Below, in pieces: positions 1-8,607 of a stretch of DNA of 64,000 bases. The DNA is from Tetrapyrgos nigripes (taxonomy: Eukaryota; Basidiomycota; Agaricomycetes; Agaricales; Campanellaceae). The notes beneath the pieces were generated by a model. That model saw nothing but the letters and a program-made list of their open reading frames with translations. It did not search any database and was not told where the DNA came from. Every line of letters begins with the position of its first letter. Positions within the stretch are counted from its first letter, which is position 1. Made by a program: the position numbers and the translations under genes. Where the stretch lies: contig JAACJM010000036.1 of NCBI GenBank assembly GCA_013368315.1, forward strand, positions 62,001 to 126,000, in the 5' to 3' direction.

Positions 1-1585
1 AGCATTGCGACAATGAGCTTGCAGTTCGGAAGACTGGCAAATTTTAGCAGAAGTTACTTACACTTGGTAGAGTTGCATTGAGGCCCGAAAGTTTCTTCTA
101 TACCCGCTCCATTGGCAGTCTCTTCGCTTGCGGTATGTGTAAACGGGATAAACATCGTAGCGGGGAATGAGAGAATGGGTCCTGGAGCTTTCGAAGTCGA
201 CGATTGCGTTATATATTAGCGTTAGCCTGATCGTACAGCTTTGGATATGCTTCCGCATTGCTTGGCTTGAATCATACGTAGGTCAAGGAGCAACCAGAGC
301 TGTTGAAACGAAACTGAAAGCTGTTGCAAGGACTTGGGACGCCGCCTCGGATCCGATTGCCAAGTGGGGTCAGCTGCAGGAAACTCGAGGCGGTTCGAAA
401 TATCGACTAGTAAGCCGAGTAGCAGAGCCGAGACGTGAGCATTTCTAGATTCCTCTGACCAACGTACCCTCTCAGAGTATATTCCAGACAGGTTTGCTAG
501 CAGTGAATACAGGCGGCTTCTGACCGCTGAGCATCATAAATTATCATAAGGCAGGCTGCGGTAGCGTGTCCTAATTACGTACATAAGGGCCTCAGCCAAA
601 TACTGCCACATAGACTGAACCTTAATTTTGGCTGTACAGTCATCGGAGGAGGAGTCTATTACCCGGGCTAGGACCAAGAGCTGAAGCGCTGATACGCCGG
701 GGGTCCGGGAAGCATCCCGATGTAGGTCTGAGTACATCATCGTTCCCGGGATGATAGGACCTCGAGCAAGACGAGCTGGCGGTTCATAGGTCCGTCGTCG
801 ATCCGCCCAAAATTCTACCACCGCTGAGGATACAGGCAAGTTTACCGATGGTACTACCATATGAAAAACGGTTGGTCTACATACTCGTTCCACTGACACT
901 GTAGAGCATAAACCAGGTAGCGTAGGGCAAGTTTAGCATGTCGGTAAGCCATTGGTGTAATCCCTGTTTCCAAAAATTTTACGACCACATTTGTAAAGTT
1001 CTACGCTCATCTGAACGTGCTCCGCTTAACCAGGGTAACAGTCATAGACATTCGCACACACTGAGGGCAGACGAGGCACCAAAAGCGCCGTCATCAGCAA
1101 AGCTTAAGGCAGTTTCGCGGGACAATGTCCAGTGATGGTAATGGAGTACTGCAGATTTATTAATTGAAGTGTATGTACACAATGAAGCTACTACCAAGCA
1201 CAAGTCAAGCTTATTCTGCACAGGCTTGCGTGACGTCTGCTCGTAAGTGAGTCAGAATGGTCTCGCAGCGGTGGAATAGCGGACAGGCTGGAGGGGCATT
1301 GTGCGTGGGAAAAGTATTGTGGGCGCGGAAAATGAGGAGAGTGGTGAGCTCGCCGTTGTCAGCGACATCGGCGAGCAAATATCACATTGGTGTCCACCGA
1401 AATCGAGAGCTCGATAGGAGTGCACCAGAAGATTTCGTAAACGAAAATTCGGTTGGATAGCGGAAGAACTGAGCTGGATGCTGCAGTTTTACTTTGGATG
1501 ACATTCCAAGATGATGGAAGTTTGGATCGGAACAAGAGCTGCCAGTAGTCTTATAAAATAATACAATCAAGGTACAGTACAAGGC
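1..1585. other. Stretch without a supported gene
   Basis: Open frames occur on both strands, the longest a 121-codon frame at 534-899 minus. None has a recognisable motif, a plausible partner exon or a start context that supports a gene. I see no RNA gene or clear repeat here. Confidence 0.5.
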
Positions 1586-2152
1586 TCAGACTCGGTGACC
1601 TCTGAAAAATCTCCCAATCCTGTTCTGCATTGCACGTAAAGGTCCACAGAGATGGACGGAACGCTTGCTTTGCCGCGACTTTGGCGTCTCTGGCCGCATT
1701 CCGTCAAATGACTGCGAATTATAGAACGGATTCCGTGACGAATACGATGGTGGAGGTTGCTGAAAATGTAGGGAACTGGGGCTATCAGATCTGTGCGCTT
1801 CCCATGACAGCCCATAGTCCATCGAGGGGAAAGAGTGCTCATAACTCTCATAATGCTGTGTCCACGGCGACACTGACGGATTAAATATTCTCCGTAAGTG
1901 CTATGTCTTGAGTAGATCAGGCAAATACTCACCTAGCCCATTGAAGGAGTTCGAGTTATTGGAATATGTATTGTTGCTGTTATGTAGATTGGAATTAACG
2001 TTGTGAGAGTACGAAGTGACTATCCTCGAATGACTGTTGTGAGAGCCAATGGGGTGTTGGTAGTCGTTGTAAGTTGTATACTGACTGCCCTGAACATTGG
2101 TAAAAGTGGAATCCTGGACGTCTAGCTGGTGGGCGCCAGAGAGGAAAGACAT
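1586..2152 (-). CDS. Asn/Ser-rich module protein, two exons (minus-strand relative of the tandem pair)
   Basis: Model: exon 1 is 2152-1933 and exon 2 is 1872-1586, joined by a 60-base GTGAGT..CAG intron in phase 1; 168 residues. The N-terminus holds DVQDSTFTNVQGSQ, which resembles the short 'F-x-N-V-x-G-x-Q' segment found near the start of many agaricomycete NACHT/NLR-type proteins; no NTPase domain follows. Residues 48-72 form one copy of a 25-residue module: aromatic-S-H-N, then N-S-N at module positions 6-8, Asn at 14 and 19, and F-N at 23-24. The same module occurs four times in each gene at 3703 and 6238, and here too it is followed by a phase-1 intron. Exon 2 is Pro/Ser-rich with QQPPPSYSS and ends in a basic tail. 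No signal peptide or membrane segment is visible. Function is unknown. The exon join is inferred. Confidence 0.6.
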
Positions 2153-2819
2153 TTGGACCAGAGTTCGAAGAAGTTTGGGCAGGTCACTGCCAGGTGTTTG
2201 AGGTTCTCAAGTTTGCATCGTGACCTCGGTGCTTCTTTTATAACGTGCAGGCCCAGATAACGATAAGAGTGATCGACAACAGCTTGAGCTCTCTCGACTC
2301 AGAAGATGTTGAGAAACGGTTCAGGAGGAGTACAAATTGGAGGAGGGATATTGGCATATTGCTGTTGGTGTCAAGGGGCGCTTACCAGGCGCTTGTGAGA
2401 ATCTATTTTTGTAAACCCGTTTAGGAGCTGTGGCGGCTGTAATCGCTCAACAGGATTTTATTTGGCACCAAGCGCCTTTACCACTTGCGACAAGGTCTGA
2501 AGGGCTCCTTCAATCGAGCACGCGCCAACAAGCTTTGGCGTCCATCATTCCAAGTAATACAGCAAGTACTCGAATCTCGATGCCCAGAATGCTCGGAAAA
2601 CTCGAATGAGACTGATGTAGCTGTGCTTCATACCAAGTACCTCTCTTAAAATGTTTGCATCACGATGAGCCCTTGCAGTTAAGTTCTCAACGGTGATATC
2701 TTCACGTACAGAAGTTCTACCCATCTTCCGGATCTCCTTTCATGGCCCAAATGAATAATGAACAACGAGACTTTTCCTCATCGCCGTGAAGTGCTTATTT
2801 CAGCCAAAGACTCGGACAT
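2153..2819. other. Intergenic, likely 5' region of the minus-strand module gene
   Basis: No gene or RNA recognised. The stretch lies immediately upstream of the minus-strand start at 2152 and probably contains its promoter; no TATA box stands out. Confidence 0.4.
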
Positions 2820-3300
2820 GAGGTGAGTAATTGTGTACACTAATGTACACTGTTACATGCCACTGACGCACACGACGATCTCGCATGTTGGGTGCCTTCA
2901 GTCTGAGATAATCAGACTCAGAGTCAAGATTGCTCATAAACCATGATTGTCAAGTTGTTTCAGGTGTCCCATATCTATTGGAAGGTTTCCAAATTCGGGT
3001 GAATGTTCTAGTTTGTCGATTCCTCTCCTAGCCCTCAGTTTCTTGCTATACTAGACGCGGTCATGATGTTAACTTAACAGTGGCACTTACTCCCTTGGTG
3101 CGTGATTTGTGGGAAGAGTGCGCTTTGAATCCGAGTCAGTACTGAGCGAACCGTGTGGTCCAGGTCTGGCAATTTCGAACAAATAATTGAATGATCAATC
3201 TTGCTTGTGAGTGGTAGTAGTTTTTCGACTTTTAGAAAAAGAGCCTCTGTCGCTGGGTTAGCCCCGACGGATTGGGTCCTCGAGACTATCAACTCAACTC
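2820..3300 (+). repeat. Diverged upstream copy of the duplicated unit (partner 5505-5965)
   Basis: This intergenic block aligns by eye with 5505-5965. Both hold 'actgacgcaca', then a segment ending 'aaaccatg.ttgt.aagttg', then 'agtggtag' with 'tttcgactt', 'gagcctctgtc' and finally 'gtgtcatatga'. Both blocks precede a copy of the module gene, so they mark the left part of a roughly 2.4 kb duplicated unit. The spacer is far more diverged than the gene bodies. Confidence 0.6.
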
Positions 3301-3337
3301 CGTGTCATATGATGGGTCACCTTCACAGTCTTCTACT

Positions 3338-3609
3338 TCTTCGTTCGAAGTTCCTTCAACGACGGAACGTTAGGCACTAAATGAGCGCCTAACTTTAGCT
3401 CATCTTGAGAATCATTTGTACACACCAACGCTGACATGGGAACTGGGAGTGAAGAAACGCTTTATCAGCGTGTTCTTCGTTCGGAGTTCATTCAACGACG
3501 GAACGTTAGGCGCTAAATGAGCGCCTAACTTTAGTTCATCTTGAGAATCATTTGTACACGCCAACGCTAACATGGGAACTGGGGGCGAAGAAACGCTTTA
3601 TCAGCGTGT
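3338..3609 (+). repeat. 136-bp tandem duplication with internal palindrome
   Basis: Two head-to-tail copies, about 3338-3473 and 3474-3609, differ at only a handful of positions. Each contains an inverted repeat. In the second copy it is perfect, GTTAGGCGCT / AGCGCCTAAC around AAATG, at 3505-3529; the first copy has one mismatch. The array ends roughly 95 bases before the start codon at 3703, so it probably forms the promoter or 5' leader of that gene. The other tandem gene at 6238 keeps only a weakly similar single segment near 6060-6110. Confidence 0.8.
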
Positions 3610-3702
3610 TATACTTATGCTCTATTGTCTTTACAACCCACATCTCTCTTTCTCTCTCCTCTCGCTCATACATATCGCTCGTTTTCTGAATTCTTTCCAA
3701 CT

Positions 3703-5158
3703 ATGTCCAACTCACGTCGCCCGCAAGATAGAAAAACGAGTCATCAATACTCGACACAATCGGCGAGAGACCCCCCGCCAGCATATAGCACTTCCGGGAA
3801 TATCAATAACAACCAGGATCACTCTAACATTCGGGTGGTCCATAACACTATTCATGGTAGCCAACACGTCTCCGCAAGCCACAATAGCAGCGCGACGACA
3901 GGTTTCCACAACACACAACATCTCACCACTGTATTCTCGCACAACATCGATTCCAACCAGTGGGATTCCAATAATCGTGTCGAGGGAAACGTTGGCTCAT
4001 TCAATGGGACAGGCATCCAGCAGTTCATGTCGTCTTCTGGTACGCAATAGGATTTTTTCTCTCTTATCCTACTGTAAGCTTTGAATACTGAAAGGTGGTC
4101 AGGACCTAACGCCACCCCTTTTCCTGACCGCGTACCTAGAAACTTCACTTCAGGGTCGTGGTATTCCGACAACCACAACTCAAATCACGCCAGTTCCGGT
4201 AACATTATCTCGAATAATAGAGACTCTTTTAACGCGACGGTTCAAGGTGAGATATCACTCTCCGACTACTTTGTAATGGTCCTAATCGACTACGCGCCCC
4301 TCGCGACGTACATCTTGAATAGAGCGACTCGCTGCCAATTCGGCCAACACCTACCAGAGTCTTCGGAATCAGCCAAACGCCACAGAAAGCCATCGTTACA
4401 ACATGAATCAGCACCAGTCAACGACTAGTCACAACAGTCAGTTACTCAGCGCGCAGAGGCAGAGTGGTAGTACTATATGGTCGAACAACGTCAACTCCAA
4501 CCACTCTGACTTGAACAATCGCATCGAAGGTAATGCAAGAGCTTTCAACGGGGTTAGTATGGATCAGAGCCCTATTTCAGGTGCGTACTGACCTGAGATA
4601 CCGCCCGGATGAATTTTCAAATTTAATGCAGCAATTACTGGCGCGAGGGCAAGAAATAACCCTTTCACCCAGAACGTTCCTCTCGACCCAAATACTGCTG
4701 GCGACATTACAGCGTATTCTCACAATGAAAACTCAAACCACTTCAATTCCCGCAACAGCATATCGAACAATACCGACTCGTTCAATTCTGCAGGTGCAGT
4801 AAACCCGTGGCAAGGTGAGAGGCTCAATTTCGTAATTTCGAGTCTCCTCCTAATTCACCTCCTTCAAGGCCTGAATCTTCAAGTGGAGCAAGTGGTTGCC
4901 GCCTGTCGCAGTCTTGGTTACAAGGACGAAGAGCTTCAAGACCTAAGACTCGAGTACTGGCACCACGAGGTCCTCAAATTATGTCTGGGCGACAATCATG
5001 ATGGTCGTGGTGCGGATCAATCTGCCCATGACCTACTACATCAGCTCATGCAGAAGATTCGCCGCCATCGGGCAAAAGGCCATACAATTCCCAACAAGAC
5101 TAGACGTTTGACTTCCTCCTCGATCCCATTCGACGCAGCATATCGGGATATGCTTTGA
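3703..5158 (+). CDS. Asn/Ser/His-rich modular protein, tandem copy 1 (five exons)
   Basis: Model: 3703-4039, 4103-4246, 4386-4580, 4632-4814 and 4869-5158; 382 residues. All four introns are in phase 1, so the three internal exons (144, 195 and 183 bases) are symmetric and can be gained or lost without breaking frame. Exons 1-4 each end in one copy of a 25-residue module: aromatic-S-x-N at 1-4, N/D-S-N at 6-8, Asn at 14 and 19, hydrophobic at 16 and F-N at 23-24. The N-terminus is basic and polar with PPPAYSTSGN. Exon 5 encodes a different, charged and probably helical C-terminus (GLNLQVEQVVAACRSLGY onward, rich in E/D/H/R). No signal peptide, membrane helix or catalytic motif is seen. The Asn-ladder spacing suggests a stacked beta-solenoid or amyloid-like fold, which is inference. 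Function unknown. Confidence 0.72.
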
Positions 5159-6237
5159 AGACTGTTCAGAAGAGATTCGCCATGTCTGATCTTGATTCAT
5201 TCTCCGTGCTTTCCAGTTTTCCAGTCCTTGTTGCATTGCTCTGTCAGTCTCGTCGCTTCGCTATCAGTTTTGCTATCGTCCCTTCATGACTTCCAATTAT
5301 TATTTTTCTGTCTCGCCATAGTTTCTCAAGTTGCTTATTCGCAAACAATGTGACCTGAAAGGAAACAGCTCTTCGAGTTTCGACTTTCACGTCTTACTAA
5401 ACCGTGAACAGCAATTGCAAGTCTTTATCTTCAAGTTCAATGGTCGATTTGGCCTGCAGCTCTGTGACGGAGTCCTCATTAATATTCCAGCAAAAGACTC
5501 TGAGCAATCATGCATATGTGTACTATTGTGTACTGACGCACAGGACACATTTTTCCTGGCTACAGTCTTAGAATCAGACTTCAGATTGTCCTCAAACCAT
5601 GTTTGTTAAGTTGATCGTGTTCTCTGGCTCTGTTGGAAGATTTTTCAGTGTGCCTGAGCCTTCTAGTACACTGACTCCTCTCAGGCTAACCCGGGTTTCT
5701 TGCTACAGATGTAGTCATGTTTGATTCGAGATGTTCAATGTGGCACCGACTCGATACTTGGGTGAACTGTAATTTAATGCGCCCAGGACTCGAAGAGCAA
5801 GTGTTCTCCGAAACAAAGTCAACAGTATGGCCTAGGTCTTGCAATCTCGCAATCAAATGATCATTCATGCAGCAAGTGGTAGAGTTTTCGACTTCCGAAA
5901 AGATCCGGAGCCTCTGTCCCCGCGTTGGCCCTAGCGGATCGAGATCCTACGACCAACACTTGGTGTCATATGAGCATTACTCCTCTGAACTCGTTCCACA
6001 CGGGACCGTGCCACGTAATAAACTTCTCCTCCTCCCATTGGTAACATCAAGGTAAATCTAAAATTACTGGGCGCTCATAGGAAACGCCTGATCGGCGTGT
6101 TACGACTTCGGACAAGAACCGGCGAGTCACTCTTCTTTATATATATCCTTCTCCTCCTCTTCCTTTGCAACCCACATCTCTCTTTCTCTGTCCGCTCGCT
6201 CATACATAATCACTCGTTTTCCGAAAATTTTCCAACT
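5159..6237. other. Spacer between tandem module genes
   Basis: Holds the 3' end of copy 1, then the diverged repeat block at 5505-5965 and the leader of copy 2. A pyrimidine-rich stretch, 'cccacatctctctttctctg', directly precedes the start at 6238, as 'cccacatctctctttctctc' precedes 3703. No additional gene is seen. Confidence 0.6.
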
Positions 6238-7703
6238 ATGTCCAACATACCCAACTCTCGTCGCCAGCAAGATAGAAAAACGAGTAACCAATACTCGACA
6301 CAATCCCTTGTTGAGCCTGAGACGAGAGATTTCCCGCCCGCATATAACGCTTCCGGGAATATTGGCAACAACCACGATCGCTCTAACAATCAGGTGGTTC
6401 ATAACACTGTACATGGTAGCCAACACGTCTCTACAAGCCACAATAGCAGCACGACAACAGGCTCTTACAACACCCAAAATTTGACGACTACATTCTCCCA
6501 CAACACCGATTCCAACCATTGGGATTCCAATAATCATGTCGAGGGGAACGTTAGCTCATTCAATGGGACAGATATCCAGCATGTTATGTCGTCTTCTGGT
6601 ACGCAATATGATTTTCTCTCTCTTATCCCGCTGTAAGCTTTGATTACTGAAATTTGGTCAGGACCTAACGCCACGCCCTTTCCTGGCCACGTACCTGGAA
6701 ACTTCACTTCAGGATCGTGGTATTCCGACAACCACAACTCAAATCACGCCAGTTCCGGTAACATTATCTCGAATAACAGAGACTCTTTTAACGCGACGGC
6801 TCAAGGTGAGATATCACTCTCCGACTACTTTGTAATGGTCCTAATCGACTACGCGCCCCTCGCGACGTACATCTTGAATAGAACGACTCACTGCCAATTC
6901 GGCCAACACCTACCAGAGTCTTCGGAATCAGCCAAACGCCACAGAAAGCCATCGTTACAACATGAATCAGCACCAGTCAACGACTAGTCACAACAGTCAG
7001 TTACTCAGCGCGCAGAGGCAGAGTGGTAGTACTGTATGGTCGAACAACGTCAACTCCAACCACTCTGACTTGAACAATCGCATCAAAGGTAATGCAAGAG
7101 CTTTCAACGGGGTTAGTATGGATCAGAGCCCTATTTCAGGTGCGTACTGACCTGAGATACCGCCCGGATGAATTTTCAAATTTAATGCAGCAATTACTGG
7201 CGCGAGGGCAAGAAATAATCCTTTTGCCCAGAACGTACCTTTCGACCTAAATGCCGCTGGCGGCATTACAGCGTATTCTCACAATGAAAACTCAAACCAC
7301 TTCAATTCCCGCAACAGCATATCGAACAATACCGACTCGTTCAGTACTGCAGGTGCAGTAAACCCACTTGAAGGTGGGCTTAAGTTCCGATTCCGTCAAT
7401 GTAATTAGCCTCCTGATGCGCCTTCAAGGCCTGAATCTTCAACAAGTGGAGCAAGTGGTTGCCACCTGTCGCAGTCTTGGTTACGAGGACGAAGAACTTC
7501 AAGACCTAAGACTCGAGTACTGGCACCACGAGGTCCTCAGATTATGTCCGGGCGACAATGGTCGTAGTGCGGATCAAGCTGCCCATGACCTGCATCAGCT
7601 TATGGCGAACATTCGCCACCATCGGGCAAAAGGCCGTGCAATTCCCAACAGGGCCAAAATTGTGGCCCCGTTCGACGCAGCATACCAGGAGTTGCTTCAT
7701 TAA
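5505..7703 (+). repeat. Second unit of the tandem duplication (partner 2820-5158)
   Basis: The unit comprises the spacer block and the complete five-exon gene. From exon 2 through the start of exon 4 (4103-4700 against 6662-7260) the two copies are almost identical, including the introns. Exon 1 and the spacers are much more diverged. That pattern fits later sequence exchange over the middle of the gene better than one simple duplication date. Confidence 0.75.
6238..7703 (+). CDS. Asn/Ser/His-rich modular protein, tandem copy 2 (five exons)
   Basis: Model: 6238-6598, 6662-6805, 6945-7139, 7191-7373 and 7429-7703; 385 residues. Splice positions and phases match the copy at 3703, with internal exons of the same lengths (144, 195, 183). 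Exon 1 is 24 bases longer and encodes an extra LVEPETRDFP-type segment. The same four 25-residue modules are present, ending TSSFNG-like in each module exon. The C-terminal exon has small in-frame differences: it reads GLNLQQVEQV, and the DNHDG stretch of copy 1 is shorter. The 139-base intron 2 is conserved at nearly exon level between copies and has no stop in the upstream frame, but retention would shift the downstream frame. Function unknown; the shared architecture makes both copies likely functional. Confidence 0.72.
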
Positions 7704-8227
7704 TTATTCATGCTTTTCAAAAATTTCCCAGTTGTTCTGTCAGTGCTGTTACTTTGCTATCGTAGTTCTGCTATCGTTGCTCAGCACTCAGAATTGATGT
7801 GTACTATGTATGTCATCTGCACCCTCTTTCCACTACTGCCGTTTTGCTACCATCTCGTGCACCATGTATCCTCTATCCCTCCGCCCATGCCTCCTTTTGC
7901 ACACCCTCACTTATGCTCCTTCGAGTCCGTATTTTTCCCTGTTTTATACTGTTTACCAGTTAGGTTCATCAAGGTCGACATACCTTAGTCTATTTTTTAG
8001 GCGGAGATGAATATCATTTAAATTTTGTAAACGTTGTAAACGGTAGGCTCTGAATAGTCTCGTTACCAGCTGTTTCAGGACAAACAAAGAAGTACAATGA
8101 ACAAACAAAAAACCAAACAACTTGTCAACAATCCGCATCCGAATAGGAGCGAGACACAGCCACAGGTGTCATCCGCGTTACATGCGTTTTTTCTTTTCTT
8201 TTTACAATTCAATTGATCATTTTTACA
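7704..8227. other. 3' flank of tandem copy 2
   Basis: Pyrimidine-rich and AT-rich sequence with short open frames only. No gene, RNA or clear repeat recognised. Confidence 0.5.
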
Positions 8228-8281
8228 GGCCAGACCTACGGCCAAGGCGTCGGGGCAACCTAACGAAGTTAGGGTCTGGCT
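8228..8281. repeat. Compact palindrome, possible structured RNA or terminator hairpin
   Basis: An outer pair GCCAGACC / GGTCTGGC encloses an inner perfect hairpin CCTAAC-GAA-GTTAGG, with a GC-rich middle. Total length is about 54 bases. It lies just beyond the stop of the truncated minus-strand membrane-protein reading frame. No known RNA family is recognised. Confidence 0.45.
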
Positions 8282-8289
8282 GTGAGAGA

Positions 8290-8607
8290 CTAGGATGTAG
8301 TCACAAGGGCGAGCATGAAGAAGGCAAAAGCGAAAAGACGGAGTTGAGGCTTGGACGGTTGCTTCTGTTGACAGCTACGAAAGTCATTAGGGCCGTTTCA
8401 GTTCAACGTTCAATAGTGGAGCCTATCGGGAAGGTGAAGCCCTTACAAAATTAGACAAGATATAGTGACCACGAGAGTAATATTGGCACCGTAAAGCAGT
8501 CCCTCAACTGCGCATTCAGTGAGCCAGGACCTAAGGATGTACAAATCATCGCTGGTAAGAGGATTGGAAGTTTGCTGAGCGGCCGGAGCGTCGAAGGTAG
8601 AAGACAT
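8290..8607 (-). pseudogene. Truncated two-helix remnant of a basidiomycete multi-pass membrane protein
   Basis: Model: exon 1 8607-8447 and exon 2 8374-8290, joined in phase 2 across a GTAAGG..TAG intron; 81 residues. After a polar N-terminus the sequence reads ECAVEGLLYGANITLVV, a first helix like those opening the large agaricomycete seven-helix family (compare the intact minus-strand gene at 29742-31216). A second hydrophobic run, LFAFAFFMLALVTTS, follows and then a stop. The family is normally around 300-350 residues, so only the first two helices survive. It could instead be a young short protein; I favour a truncated gene. Confidence 0.4.

Noticed and set aside
534..899. 121-codon minus-strand open frame
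   Set aside because: No motif, no plausible splice partners and no homologous feel; length is within chance for this composition.
3852..4178. Minus-strand frames opposite the module exons
   Set aside because: Shadow frames caused by the biased Asn/Ser codon composition of the real exons; duplicated because the gene is duplicated.
4081..4428. Continuous open frame through exon 2 and intron 2 of the module gene (also at 6640-6987)
   Set aside because: The frame breaks with the downstream module exon if intron 2 is retained. Splicing at GTGAGA..CACAG keeps phase 1 and matches the other exons.
8228..8281. 5S rRNA-like start ('cctacggccaaggcg')
   Set aside because: Similarity covers only about ten bases; the internal control region of 5S genes is absent.
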